From contig JAKSIB010000010.1 of assembly GCA_024399065.1 (NCBI GenBank), positions 50,891-114,890 on the forward strand: a DNA stretch of 64,000 nucleotides, given 5' to 3'. A program made the translations under genes and the position numbers. This document shows, piece after piece, positions 16,638 through 25,722 of this stretch. Every line of letters begins with the position of its first letter. Position 1 is the stretch's first letter. The notes under the pieces are model-generated. The model was not told the DNA's origin. It saw only the letters and a program-made list of their open reading frames with translations, and ran no database searches. This stretch comes from Fibrobacter sp. GTDB lineage: Bacteria; Fibrobacterota; Fibrobacteria; Fibrobacterales; Fibrobacteraceae.

Positions 16638-18131
16638 ATGCATGATTCAGCTGAACTGAACCAGGCCGCAGAAAAGGAACTGGAACGCCTTGCAGCCCTT
16701 CCCACCATCACCCTGAAGGACAAGCTGTCCATTCAGCCTCAGGAAGCCGCAGAGCTGGACCCCATTGAACGTCGCCCCACCATGGCAGAAACCTGCCTTG
16801 GTCTCACCGAAGCTCAAGCCAAGGTTGAAGCAAATCGTTGCATGAAGTGCAAGAAGCCGTTCTGCACCGCCGCATGCCCCATCGGAATGCCCATTCCCCA
16901 GTACCTCGAAAAGGTTGCCGCAGGCGACTTCCAGGGTGCAATCGACATCATCCGCGGCACTTCCTTGATTCCCTCCATCTGCAGCCGCGTCTGCCCCCAC
17001 GAAAGACAGTGCCAGTCCAACTGCGCCATGGGCAAGAGCCTCAAGGACCCGAAGAAGGGCCTCCAGCTGGGTCTCATGGAACGCTTCGTTGCAGACTACG
17101 AACGTTTGAACCTGGGTGGCAAGAAGGTTCCTGAAGTAGCACCCGCAACCGGCAAGAAGATTGCCGTGATCGGTTCCGGTCCTGCAGGCCTCAGCGCCGC
17201 CATCGACCTCCGCTCCAAGGGTCACGAAGTGGTGATTTTCGAAAGCCAGCCCAAGCTTGGCGGCGTGCTCCGCTATGGCATTCCTGAATTCCGCCTCCCC
17301 AAGGAAATCCTGGACTACGAAATTTCCATCGTCGAAAAGATGGGCATTGAATGCCGCACCGGCATCCGCGTCTTCAAGGACGTGACCATCGACTACCTCT
17401 GGAAGCAGGGCTTCGACGCCGTATTCGTCGGCATCGGTGCAGCAATTCCTATGAAGCTCGGCATTCCGGGCGAAGATCTTCAGGGCGTCTACACTGCTGA
17501 AGAATACCTCCGCAAGGGCAACCTGGGCGAGGAAATGTACTCCGGTAAGCACGTCATCGTCGCTGGCGGTGGCAACGTGGCCATGGACGCAGCCCGCATG
17601 GCATTCCGCCTGGGTGCAGAATCCGTCCGTATCGTTTACCGCAGAACCATGAACGAAATGCCCGCTTGCAAGGCCGAACTGAAGGAAGTTCTGGACGAAG
17701 GCGTCAAGGTCATGGAACTCCACACTCCGGAAGCATTCATTGCCGACGAAGAAGGCAAGATCTGCATGGCAAAGCTCGGTATGTTCGAACTTGGCGAACT
17801 TGACGAAAACGGCCGTCCCCGCCCGATCCGCGTGAAGGGCGACGGTGCAACCATCGTCTGCGACACCGCAGTGATCGCCATCGGCAGCAAGGTTTCCCCT
17901 GTTGCAGCAGAAGGCATCCCGGGTCTCGAAACCAACAAGAACGGCACCATCGTGGTGAAGGATGCTACTACCGGCGAAACCTCTGTTGAAAAGGTTTACA
18001 CCGCAGGCGACTCCATGCACGGCCCGCTTACCGTCGTGATGGCTATGAAGACTGGTCGTCAGGCTGCTACAGCAATCCACAAAAAGCTCATGGGCATTGT
18101 GGACGAACCTGCCGCAGAACCCCAGGCTTAA
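16638..18131 (+). CDS. gltD: NADPH-dependent glutamate synthase small-subunit family oxidoreductase (GltD/NfnB-like)
   Basis: The ATG at 16638 with CGAGG upstream is preferred to a start at 16605. The 497-residue protein has the N-terminal iron-sulfur region of the GltD family (CMKCKKPFCTAACPIG and a second cysteine cluster CSRVCPHERQCQSNC), then FAD-binding IGSGPAGLSAA and NAD(P)-binding VAGGGNVAMDAA. Proteins of this family are the small subunit of glutamate synthase or the large subunit of the electron-bifurcating NfnAB. Neither the large GltB nor an NfnA-type partner is adjacent, so which role it plays is open; the stand-alone GltA-type enzyme of anaerobes is the best fit. Confidence 0.88.
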   Translation: MHDSAELNQAAEKELERLAALPTITLKDKLSIQPQEAAELDPIERRPTMAETCLGLTEAQAKVEANRCMKCKKPFCTAACPIGMPIPQYLEKVAAGDFQGAIDIIRGTSLIPSICSRVCPHERQCQSNCAMGKSLKDPKKGLQLGLMERFVADYERLNLGGKKVPEVAPATGKKIAVIGSGPAGLSAAIDLRSKGHEVVIFESQPKLGGVLRYGIPEFRLPKEILDYEISIVEKMGIECRTGIRVFKDVTIDYLWKQGFDAVFVGIGAAIPMKLGIPGEDLQGVYTAEEYLRKGNLGEEMYSGKHVIVAGGGNVAMDAARMAFRLGAESVRIVYRRTMNEMPACKAELKEVLDEGVKVMELHTPEAFIADEEGKICMAKLGMFELGELDENGRPRPIRVKGDGATIVCDTAVIAIGSKVSPVAAEGIPGLETNKNGTIVVKDATTGETSVEKVYTAGDSMHGPLTVVMAMKTGRQAATAIHKKLMGIVDEPAAEPQA

Positions 18132-18187
18132 TTCGTAGCAAATCGCGCGGTTCATGTCGCGCGATTCATGTTCCGCACAACCGCAAA

Positions 18188-18235
18188 AACTAAAAAACGC
18201 CGAGGCTTTCGCCCCGACGTTTTTTCTTTAAGCTT
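18188..18235. terminator. Bidirectional terminator between gltD-like and 18247 gene
   Basis: A GC-rich hairpin whose outer pairs are an A-run (from 18191) and a T-run (to 18226), with two mismatches in the stem and a TTTC loop. A-run and T-run flanks allow it to end transcripts in both directions. Confidence 0.75.
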
Positions 18236-18246
18236 TTTTTCAACTA

Positions 18247-18837
18247 TTAGAAGTCGAGCAAGGCCAAGGTGCCAAAACGACCATTGATCGGGTCGATTGT
18301 CGGGACAACATGCAGGAATGCAGCATCCTTGCGAGCGGCATAATCTTCAGCCTTCTTGCGATACATTCTTGCGCGCTTCAACTGGGTACCACCAACAATC
18401 TTCAGGGTAATACCAGTTGCAAGGCTCAAACCACCAGCCACGGCAGTAAGGTAACCAAGAGCATAAAGGGTTGTGCCGTCGCCAACACAGTTCTCACCAT
18501 AAGAATCACAATACATATCGGTAGCACCAGCAATTTCCATCACAAGGCCAACACCGAGGGCGATGCTACCAGCGATAATCAGCGGATTACCCGGACGACG
18601 AATCTTGTTGCCACGACGTTCGAACTTTTCGACCAAATCGTTGTAAACCTGAAGGCTGTCAACAGCATAGTAATCTACAGCTTCGGACTGAGCTACAGAA
18701 GAAGTTTCTTCAGCTTCTCCAGCTTCTTCAGCCTGTTCAACCTGGGTAGATTCTTCTTCCTGGTATTCGGTTTCTTCTTCGGTCTGTGCAAAAGTGAATG
18801 CAGCAGCGCACATCAAGAACATCAAGAACTTTTTCAT
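18247..18837 (-). CDS. Exported protein with glutamate-rich linker and two membrane-like segments
   Basis: A 196-residue protein with a signal peptide (about residues 1-17, ending TFAQ). A glutamate-rich stretch follows (residues 18-50), then two glycine/alanine-rich hydrophobic segments (NPLIIAGSIALGVGLVMEI near 83-102 and a second near 125-148) separated by a loop with two cysteines, and a basic segment at the end. A strong AGGAGG ribosome site precedes the ATG. I recognise no family; small proteins of this layout are frequent in Fibrobacter-like genomes. It forms its own transcript. Confidence 0.75.
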   Translation of the reverse strand: MKKFLMFLMCAAAFTFAQTEEETEYQEEESTQVEQAEEAGEAEETSSVAQSEAVDYYAVDSLQVYNDLVEKFERRGNKIRRPGNPLIIAGSIALGVGLVMEIAGATDMYCDSYGENCVGDGTTLYALGYLTAVAGGLSLATGITLKIVGGTQLKRARMYRKKAEDYAARKDAAFLHVVPTIDPINGRFGTLALLDF

Positions 18838-18942
18838 AATATCCTCCTAAAGAATGGGTGGTTCGTTCTTTTTGTTACATTCTACTTACACAAGTTTAGA
18901 AAAATTTCAAAATTTCGTGATGGGTATCACAAAAAAGTGTTG

Positions 18943-18979
18943 TTAAAAAAAAACACCCCGGTTTACCCAGGGTGTTCAA
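18943..18979 (-). terminator. Terminator of the basic-protein gene
   Basis: Stem AACACCC (18953-18959) with GGGTGTT (18971-18977). On the minus strand a run of nine T follows. Confidence 0.85.
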
Positions 18980-19001
18980 AATTCCAGTAGAAGTTGTCGG
19001 C

Positions 19002-19322
19002 TTACTTTGCACCGAACTTTTCAGAGGCCTTCTTCACGTTCGGGTCCTTCTGAGCATCCTTGATCTTCTGCTTGATGCCGTCTTCGATGTGCTTCTTCAG
19101 CTTAGCTGCGAGAGCGGGGAAACGATCTTCCAGAGAGTCGCTGAACACAGCCGGCTTCTTTGCAGCAGCAGGAGCAAACTTGCCACCCTTCGGGCCACGC
19201 TTGTTGAACGGACGCTTGCCACCCTTCTTAGCGGGAGCTTTCTTTTCGGACTTGGCTTCCTGAGGCTTAACTTCAGTCTTCACTTCTTCTGCCTTAACTT
19301 CTTCTTTAACTTCTTCTGCCAT
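19002..19322 (-). CDS. Small lysine/alanine-rich basic protein
   Basis: The ATG at 19322 has an AGAGG site; an upstream in-frame start at 19364 lacks one. The 106-residue product has an acidic/lysine heptad stretch (residues 1-25, VKEEVKAEEVKTEV), a basic middle with KKGGKRPFNKRGPKGG, and a short helical C-terminus. The basic Gly/Arg/Lys region suggests nucleic-acid or ribosome binding, as in histone-like or RNA-chaperone proteins, but there is no recognised fold. It is its own transcript between mnmG and the terminator. Confidence 0.7.
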   Translation of the reverse strand: MAEEVKEEVKAEEVKTEVKPQEAKSEKKAPAKKGGKRPFNKRGPKGGKFAPAAAKKPAVFSDSLEDRFPALAAKLKKHIEDGIKQKIKDAQKDPNVKKASEKFGAK

Positions 19323-19389
19323 AATATACCTCTTTGGAAAATTGTGAATTTTTTGACGGCGCAAAGATAATAAAATCTAACATTGCTGT

Positions 19390-21324
19390 CTATGAGCGGT
19401 TCTCCAACCAGTGGGCCAAAACCGTAATATCGGCAGGACGAACCCCAGGAATACGGCTAGCCTGGCCCAAAGTCAGCGGTTTTTGTGCGTTCAGACGCTG
19501 GCGACTTTCAATACTGATGGCGGTAATCTGCATATAATCCAGATCCGGGGACAGCTTTACAGCCTCCATCTTCTTCTGGTCATCGATTTCACGGGCCTGG
19601 CGGTCAAAGAATCCTGCATAGATTTCTTCGGCATACATATACCACTGATCGCGGCGGGTCAATTGCAATTCAGGAACCGTTTCTGCCGGAAGGGCAACCT
19701 TGAAGAACACTTCAGGGTCAATCCCCGGACGACGGAGGACGTTAATCCAGCGGGTGCGTTCCGTGGCAAGAGCCTGGCCACCAGCCTCGAGAACCTTATT
19801 GGCCTCATCCGGTGTAGCAGAAACTTCCGCAAAACGAGTCTTGGCATCAGCCATCTGCTGCTGACGACGCTTCCAATCAGCGTAATCCGCATCAGAAATC
19901 ATACCAATCTGGTGAGCCTTTTCCTTGAGACGGGCTTCCGCGTTGTCGCTACGGAGGAACAAACGGTATTCCGCACGGCTGGTGAACATACGGTACGGTT
20001 CATCCAAAAGGACATTGACCAAGTCATCCACCATGACGCCCAAGTAGCTTTCGGAACGTCCAAGAATCAGAGGAGCCTCCCCCTTTACCTTCAGGGCAGC
20101 ATTGATACCTGCCATAAGGCCCTGACCAGCCGCTTCTTCGTAACCGCTGGTACCGCAAACCTGGCCTGCAAAATACAAGCCCGGAACGTTCTTGCATTCG
20201 AAGGTAGGATACAGCTGGGTGGCATCCACAGAATCGTATTCCACCGCATAACCAATCTGGAGAACTCGGGCGCGAGTCAAACCAGGAATGGTATGGATTG
20301 CGGCCAATTGGATATCAGCCGGCAAGCTACTGCTAAAGCCGTTGATATAAACGCGACCAATGTCCGCCTGTTCCGGTTCAAGGAACAACTGGTGACCATC
20401 ACGATCGCCAAAACGGTTAATCTTGTCTTCGATACTGGGGCAGTAACGAGGTCCCTTGCCGTGGATTCTACCACTGAACATGGGGCTGTCCTTGAAGCCG
20501 CTACGCAAAATGTCGTGGGTCTTGATGTTGGTGCGGGTAATCCAGCAAACGCAATCATTACGGACAAACTTGTTCTGCTGATCACCCCAGAAATAGTTGG
20601 CATCAAAACCAGGAACCGTATTGTCCAGATGGCGGTCACTCATGGGCCACGGAACATCATCGCCACGCTGAACTTCGCATTCATTGAAATCAATGGATTC
20701 CGGGTCAAGGCGGCTAGGTGTACCTGTTTTAAGGCGGCGCAATTGCACACCTTCACGAGCCAAACATTCAGACAACTTATCGGAACTAGGCTCGCCCACA
20801 CGGCCACCAACACTTGTATCCAAGCCTGTAAACATCTTGGATGCAAGGAAGGTTCCGCTGGTCACCACAATGGACTTGGTGATATAACGGTCGCCGTTCA
20901 AAAGGGTCAATTCAAGACGGCCGTCAAGCATGCGTTCAAAACTTGCAAGTTCGCCCTGAATTACAGAAAGTCCCGGAAGAGAGGTAATCACTTCGCGGGC
21001 AACTTCGCTATAGAACTTCATGTCGCATTGAGCGCGAGGACCCCAAACAGCAGGACCCTTACTCATGTTCAACATGCGGAACTGAATGCCAGCCTTATCG
21101 GTCAAAAGACCCATCAAACCGCCCAACGCATCAATATCGCGAACGATCTGACCCTTGGCAACACCACCCACAGCAGGATTACAGGACATGCGACCGATGG
21201 CATTGATATCCATAGTCAACATAGCCGTTTTCACACCCAGCTTCCAGGCAGCATGAGTCGCTTCGATACCGGCGTGGCCGCCACCGATGACAACTACATC
21301 ATATTCCGCAAGAATCGCACTCAT
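19390..21324 (-). CDS. mnmG: tRNA uridine-34 carboxymethylaminomethyl modification enzyme
   Basis: The 644-residue protein is full length for MnmG (GidA). The FAD-binding start VIGGGHAGIEAT is at residues 12-23, and the family signatures CNPAVGGVAKGQ, GPRAQCD and YCPSIEDK are present. With MnmE it makes the cmnm5U34 modification on tRNAs. A long open frame on the opposite strand is only its shadow. It follows the 21400 gene's transcription direction but is separated from it by a terminator-bearing gap. Confidence 0.97.
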   Translation of the reverse strand: MSAILAEYDVVVIGGGHAGIEATHAAWKLGVKTAMLTMDINAIGRMSCNPAVGGVAKGQIVRDIDALGGLMGLLTDKAGIQFRMLNMSKGPAVWGPRAQCDMKFYSEVAREVITSLPGLSVIQGELASFERMLDGRLELTLLNGDRYITKSIVVTSGTFLASKMFTGLDTSVGGRVGEPSSDKLSECLAREGVQLRRLKTGTPSRLDPESIDFNECEVQRGDDVPWPMSDRHLDNTVPGFDANYFWGDQQNKFVRNDCVCWITRTNIKTHDILRSGFKDSPMFSGRIHGKGPRYCPSIEDKINRFGDRDGHQLFLEPEQADIGRVYINGFSSSLPADIQLAAIHTIPGLTRARVLQIGYAVEYDSVDATQLYPTFECKNVPGLYFAGQVCGTSGYEEAAGQGLMAGINAALKVKGEAPLILGRSESYLGVMVDDLVNVLLDEPYRMFTSRAEYRLFLRSDNAEARLKEKAHQIGMISDADYADWKRRQQQMADAKTRFAEVSATPDEANKVLEAGGQALATERTRWINVLRRPGIDPEVFFKVALPAETVPELQLTRRDQWYMYAEEIYAGFFDRQAREIDDQKKMEAVKLSPDLDYMQITAISIESRQRLNAQKPLTLGQASRIPGVRPADITVLAHWLENRS

Positions 21325-21350
21325 AACACACTCAAACAGACAACAGTTTC

Positions 21351-21387
21351 AAAAACAAGGCGCGCCATCATCACAGAGGCGCGCCTA
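21351..21387 (-). terminator. Terminator of the FKBP_N/redoxin gene
   Basis: Perfect 8-base stem GGCGCGCC (21359-21366 and 21378-21385) with an 11-base loop; on the minus strand it leads into TTGTTTTTG. Confidence 0.8.
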
Positions 21388-21399
21388 AAGAATCATTCG

Positions 21400-22671
21400 T
21401 TACTTAGCTGCAGCCGGGGCTTCTTCAGTCTTCGGAGCTTCCGGATTCCAAACAACGTTTTCACCCTTCAGCAAAGCAGCAATGTCCTTCTTCATGTCTT
21501 CCTTTTCACTTTCGAAGGCAGCATACTGCTTATAGGTACCATCCGGGTTCACAACATAAACCTTGGGAACATAGCCATCGCTGTAAAGTTCACCGAACTG
21601 GCGGGATTCATCCCACATCACGTTGATGGTTTCATCCCACTTTGCGTTGTCCATGAACTTACGAATGCCGGACTTGTTGTTTCCACCGCTAGCAACAGCG
21701 AGAGTGGTCAAGCCATCCTTAGCGAATTCCTTGGCCATTTCGAGAATCTGCGGAGCTGCATGGGCGCAGTGACCGCAAGTTGCAGAGAAGTAGAACATAA
21801 GAAGCTTCTTGCCTGCGAATGCGGACAAATCTTCACCCTTCACGGTGATGCCAGTTGCCTTCACCTTGAAGTTCATAAGCTTCGGCATGCCATTGCCCAA
21901 AGTGTCTCCCTTGAGGGCAGCAACTTCTTCCTTGAGCTTCTGCTGTTCTTCTTCGAACTTCTTTGCTGCTTCTTCACGTTTTTCCTGAAGCTTCTGCTGG
22001 AAACGCTGGCTGACAGCTTCCACGGAATCCTTCGGCATCTGCATTGCGAAGGTGGTATCACGAATTTTCGCATCAGATTCCTTCACACCGAGAACGAAGT
22101 ATTCTTCATCCAAAGCGGCGCCAAACTGATTGCTGAGGGCATTGAAGTTGGAGCTGAACTGCAAACCGATCAAGTAAGAGAACTTGACTATATCAGCAGA
22201 TTCTGCATTCAAGGCAACAGCAGCGCCTGTAGCCTTCGGAGCCTCGGTAATGGTCTGAGACTTCATCACAGAGTCCATGTAAGCGCCATACTTAGCGCCA
22301 TCGCCTGCAAAGGAAGCCTGGGTTGCGCTATCCGGACGCATGGATTCAATGCGGTCACGGGCGATCTTGGAATACTTGCCACCGATTTCCTGAAGCTGTT
22401 CAGTGGTCAACTGAAGCTTGTTGTTAGTATCCTTGACTGCCTTGGCATTATCACGAATAGCCTGAACAACAACGTCAACATGGAGCTGTTCACCCATCTG
22501 GCGAGGAATAGCTTCAAAGTTCTGAGAACCAAACTGAGCGCCCATCATGTAAGCAAACTTCTGTTCGTCTGTGGACTGAGCATTAATAGCAGCCGGCTTC
22601 GGAGTAGAATCCAACTGGCTACAAGCAGCAAAAGCAAGTGCTGCAGCAAGAGCAATCTTATTCTTCTTCAT
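21400..22671 (-). CDS. Lipoprotein with two FKBP N-terminal-like domains and a thioredoxin-like domain
   Basis: The 423-residue protein has a lipoprotein signal (lipobox FAACS, cysteine near residue 17). Two related segments follow, beginning FAYMMGAQFGSQNF (near residue 39) and FSYLIGLQFSSNF (near residue 164), each with the pattern of the dimerisation domain found before FKBP prolyl isomerases. A lysine/glutamate coiled coil leads to a TlpA/redoxin-like domain with the active site CGHC (near residue 296) and a later PKVYVVNPDG. There is no isomerase domain itself. It is probably a periplasmic, lipid-anchored thiol-disulfide protein. A GGAGAT ribosome site precedes the ATG. Confidence 0.8.
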   Translation of the reverse strand: MKKNKIALAAALAFAACSQLDSTPKPAAINAQSTDEQKFAYMMGAQFGSQNFEAIPRQMGEQLHVDVVVQAIRDNAKAVKDTNNKLQLTTEQLQEIGGKYSKIARDRIESMRPDSATQASFAGDGAKYGAYMDSVMKSQTITEAPKATGAAVALNAESADIVKFSYLIGLQFSSNFNALSNQFGAALDEEYFVLGVKESDAKIRDTTFAMQMPKDSVEAVSQRFQQKLQEKREEAAKKFEEEQQKLKEEVAALKGDTLGNGMPKLMNFKVKATGITVKGEDLSAFAGKKLLMFYFSATCGHCAHAAPQILEMAKEFAKDGLTTLAVASGGNNKSGIRKFMDNAKWDETINVMWDESRQFGELYSDGYVPKVYVVNPDGTYKQYAAFESEKEDMKKDIAALLKGENVVWNPEAPKTEEAPAAAK

Positions 22672-22697
22672 TTGTAATCTCCTAATTTCAATAAAAC

Positions 22698-24401
22698 TTA
22701 TTCTGCGAAGTAAGCCTGAGCCTTGGCAACAACTTCTTCGACCTTGACCATGGAGAATTCCTTTTCGTTACGGAACTTCCATTCCACTTCGCCGTTTGCA
22801 AGACCCTTCTTGCCGATAGCGATACGGACCGGAGAACCCCAGAGGTCAGCATCCTTGAACTTAACGCCCGGACGTTCGTCACGGTCGTCCACAAGGACGT
22901 CGATGCCTGCAGCTTCAAGTTCCTTTTCGAACTTTTCTGCAAGTTCCATGAGTTCCGGTTCCTTGCCGATGGGAACGATTTCCACCTGGAACGGAGCGAT
23001 GGACTTGGGCCAAATGGGGCCGAAGTCGTCGTGGCTGTTTTCAACAACGGAAGCCATCAAGCGGCCAATACCGATACCGTAGCAACCCATGATTGCAGGA
23101 GCGGTGGTCTTTTCGGCAGTGAGGTACTTGGCACCCATGGATTCAGAGAACTTGGTGCCCAGCTTGAAGATGTTACCCAGTTCGATACCGCGGGTTTCAG
23201 AAAGTTCTTCGCCGCAGTTCGGACACTTGCAGCCGCCCTGTGCTTCAGCGATGTCGGCCACTTCGAATGCCGGGAAGTCGCGCTTCGGGGTGCAGTGCAT
23301 GAGGTGATAGTTTTCTTCGTTTGCGCCCATAACGAGGTCACAAGCGTCGGCAAGAGCTTCATCCACGATGATGCGGGTGTCGTGTGCGCCGATGGGGCTT
23401 GCAAAGCCCGGCACCATGCCGCAGGACTTGATGAGAGCGTCGTCTGCCGGATAAAGTTCCTTGGCCTTCAGGAGGTTATGGAGCTTAATTTCGGAAACGT
23501 CCAGGTTGCCCGGAACCATAACGGTAATGAGCTTGCCTTCGAAGTCGAAGAACACGCACTTGGCGGTGGACTTCGGGTCGATCTTCAGGAATGCGCTCAG
23601 TTCTTCAATAGACGGGCAGTGGGGTGTTTCAACCTTTTCGGGCATGGCGCTTGCGCTGTTTGCATCGCCCTTGTAGGTTTCGCGAGTGAACTTTGCAATT
23701 TCGCGGTTAGCCTGGTAGCCGCACTTCTTACAGAGAATCAGGTAGTCTTCGCCGTTGGGAGTGTCCAGCATGAATTCGTGGGCAATCTTACCGCCCATAA
23801 TGCCGGTATCGCTCTGCACCACCACCGGTTCAATACCGACGCGGCGGTAAATACGGAGGTATGCATCATATTCTTCCTGGTAATGCTTGTCCAGGTCTTC
23901 CTGAGAAGAATGGAAGCTGTAGGCGTCCTTCATAAGGAATTCGCGAACGCGGATCAAACCGCCGCGGGCACGAGCTTCGTCACGGTACTTGGTCTTGAAC
24001 TGGTACAGCATGAACGGAAGCTGCTTGTAGCTGTTCAGAACGTAGCGGGCCATATCGGTCATGGCTTCTTCGTGAGTCATGGCCAGCACCATGTTGTGGT
24101 TGTTACGGTCCTTGAAGCGGAGGAGTTCTTCGCCGATGGCCTGGTAACGGCCAGATTCGCTCCAGAGGTCAGCAGTCTGAACCACCGGGAGGTCCACTTC
24201 GATACCGCCGATCTTGTTCATTTCTTCACGAACGATGTTGGTGATCTTCTGGATCACGCGGTAGCCGATAGGCATCATGGAGTAGATACCGGTAGAAACG
24301 GGCTTGATATAACCGCCACGCATCAAGAAGATGTGGCTGGGCATGGTAGCGTCGCTGGGCGTTTCGCGGAGCGTGACATAGAAGTACTTAGAGAGTTTCA
24401 T
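22698..24401 (-). CDS. proS: Prolyl-tRNA synthetase
   Basis: The 567-residue protein is a class II prolyl-tRNA synthetase of the bacterial type. Motif 2 (FKTKYRDEARARGGLIRVREF) and motif 3 (GCYGIGIGR) are present, and the inserted editing domain lies between them (about residues 230-390), containing the zinc-like CKKC and CPNCG pairs. It attaches proline to tRNA-Pro. It has an AAGGAATA ribosome site. It ends 26 bases before the next gene in the same direction and may be co-transcribed with it. Confidence 0.97.
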   Translation of the reverse strand: MKLSKYFYVTLRETPSDATMPSHIFLMRGGYIKPVSTGIYSMMPIGYRVIQKITNIVREEMNKIGGIEVDLPVVQTADLWSESGRYQAIGEELLRFKDRNNHNMVLAMTHEEAMTDMARYVLNSYKQLPFMLYQFKTKYRDEARARGGLIRVREFLMKDAYSFHSSQEDLDKHYQEEYDAYLRIYRRVGIEPVVVQSDTGIMGGKIAHEFMLDTPNGEDYLILCKKCGYQANREIAKFTRETYKGDANSASAMPEKVETPHCPSIEELSAFLKIDPKSTAKCVFFDFEGKLITVMVPGNLDVSEIKLHNLLKAKELYPADDALIKSCGMVPGFASPIGAHDTRIIVDEALADACDLVMGANEENYHLMHCTPKRDFPAFEVADIAEAQGGCKCPNCGEELSETRGIELGNIFKLGTKFSESMGAKYLTAEKTTAPAIMGCYGIGIGRLMASVVENSHDDFGPIWPKSIAPFQVEIVPIGKEPELMELAEKFEKELEAAGIDVLVDDRDERPGVKFKDADLWGSPVRIAIGKKGLANGEVEWKFRNEKEFSMVKVEEVVAKAQAYFAE

Positions 24402-24521
24402 GATATTCCTTTAATCCAGTGGATTATAAGACAAATTTACGGGCTACAAATTAGCAATTTTACAGCAGCCTTTTTTACCGAAGGTGCTGTTTTTCAACCC
24501 CTTTTTTGTATTTTTCAACAC

Positions 24522-25664
24522 ATGGAATTTGTTGATAACCTTCGCGCTAAACCTGCTGTTCAGAAAATCGAGAAATTTATCCCGGCCGTAGCCTTTTTGG
24601 GCGGTTTTGCCTGGGATTCCATCACCTTGGGCATGTCCATCAACGACTCCGACCTGGCCTTTCTGGTGGCCTACTATATCGGGGCATTGATTTTCATTAT
24701 CCTCCTGTCGGCCCGCATCGTGCAAGTCGCGGAGGAACCTGCCGAACCTCAAAGAAAATTCCTTGCACGCAACGCCATCGCAGCACGCAACAAGTTGCTG
24801 GACCGCGAATGGAGCGATGTGTGGAAAGCCCGATTCACCTGGGTTTTGCAATTCCTCTTCGGCGGTATGTTCAGCGCCCTAGTGGTCTGCTACTTCAAGA
24901 GCAGTGGTTCCCTGGCATCCTTCATTCTTGTGCTTTTGCTGGCAGCCCTTCTGGTAGGAAACGAATTTCTCCAGAAGCGTTATGAAAGTTTCGCATTGAA
25001 CCTAGCTTTGTTCTGCCTTTTGGGCACCATGGTGCTGAACTTCACCATACCCTACTTTGTTCATGGCATCGGTTTCAGATGGTTCTTCCTCAGCACTGTG
25101 GTTTCCCTGGGAATCTGTTTCCTGGTATGGAAAATTGCACGCCGTCCCAAGCGCATGATGGTGGTTCCTGTTTTGATTAGCATCCTTTTGACCGTGGCTT
25201 ACTTGATGAACTGGGTTCCGCCCGTGCCTCTGGTTCTCAAGCAGCAGATGGTCTGCCAGAACTTTGACAAAAAGAACTATTCCTGCGACGTAGACTATCC
25301 CACTATTTTCCAGAGGCTCAACCTGGAAATTCCGACGGTCCACAGGGTTGACGGAAACGAAGTCTATTTCCTCTCTTCCGTCTTTGCTCCAGCAAAGCTT
25401 AAGGCAGGCCTAGAATTCCGCTGGTACTACCAGGATCCCACTACCGGCAAGTACAAGCTTACAGACAAAATATCGTCCGGACGTATGGTAATGAACGGCG
25501 GTCGTGAATCTGGCTTCAGAATCTACTCCAACAAGCGGAACGTTCCTCCCGGAAAGTACCGCGTGGAAACCGCCTACAAGAACGGCGCCGTCGTAGGAGC
25601 CAGCGCCTTTGAAGTTCTTGAGGGAATGCCCGTAAAGGGCTTCGTCAGAGACTCCTTAAGATAA
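24522..25664 (+). CDS. Inner-membrane protein with C-terminal DUF2914-like domain
   Basis: The open frame begins at 23031, but everything before 24522 is antisense to proS; the ATG at 24522 begins the recognisable protein. The 380-residue product has about seven membrane helices in the first ~235 residues and a periplasmic C-terminal domain (about 255-375) with the DUF2914 pattern (LEFRWYYQDPTTGKYK, SGFRIYSNKR, GKYRVETAYKNG). Proteins of this family are uncharacterised. It is transcribed divergently from proS and ends at a hairpin 13 bases before aguB. Confidence 0.8.
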   Translation: MEFVDNLRAKPAVQKIEKFIPAVAFLGGFAWDSITLGMSINDSDLAFLVAYYIGALIFIILLSARIVQVAEEPAEPQRKFLARNAIAARNKLLDREWSDVWKARFTWVLQFLFGGMFSALVVCYFKSSGSLASFILVLLLAALLVGNEFLQKRYESFALNLALFCLLGTMVLNFTIPYFVHGIGFRWFFLSTVVSLGICFLVWKIARRPKRMMVVPVLISILLTVAYLMNWVPPVPLVLKQQMVCQNFDKKNYSCDVDYPTIFQRLNLEIPTVHRVDGNEVYFLSSVFAPAKLKAGLEFRWYYQDPTTGKYKLTDKISSGRMVMNGGRESGFRIYSNKRNVPPGKYRVETAYKNGAVVGASAFEVLEGMPVKGFVRDSLR

Positions 25665-25680
25665 GGACATTTTCAGTAAA

Positions 25681-25710
25681 GCCTGCGCCGAAGTTCCGCG
25701 CAGGTTTTCT
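25681..25710 (+). terminator. Hairpin between DUF2914 gene and aguB
   Basis: Stem CCTGCGC (25682-25688) with GCGCAGG (25698-25704), then TTTTCT. The T-run is short and aguB starts at 25723, so it could end the upstream transcript or act as an attenuator for aguB. Confidence 0.6.
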
Positions 25711-25722
25711 AAATTATATACC

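Noticed and set aside
16647..18155. A 502-residue minus-strand frame.
   Set aside because: It is antisense to the gltD-like gene.
19411..22677. A 1,088-residue plus-strand frame.
   Set aside because: It is antisense to mnmG and the redoxin lipoprotein, both well supported; its composition is that of a shadow frame.
23031..24521. The N-terminal half of the 877-residue plus-strand frame.
   Set aside because: It lies antisense to proS; the real gene begins at 24522.
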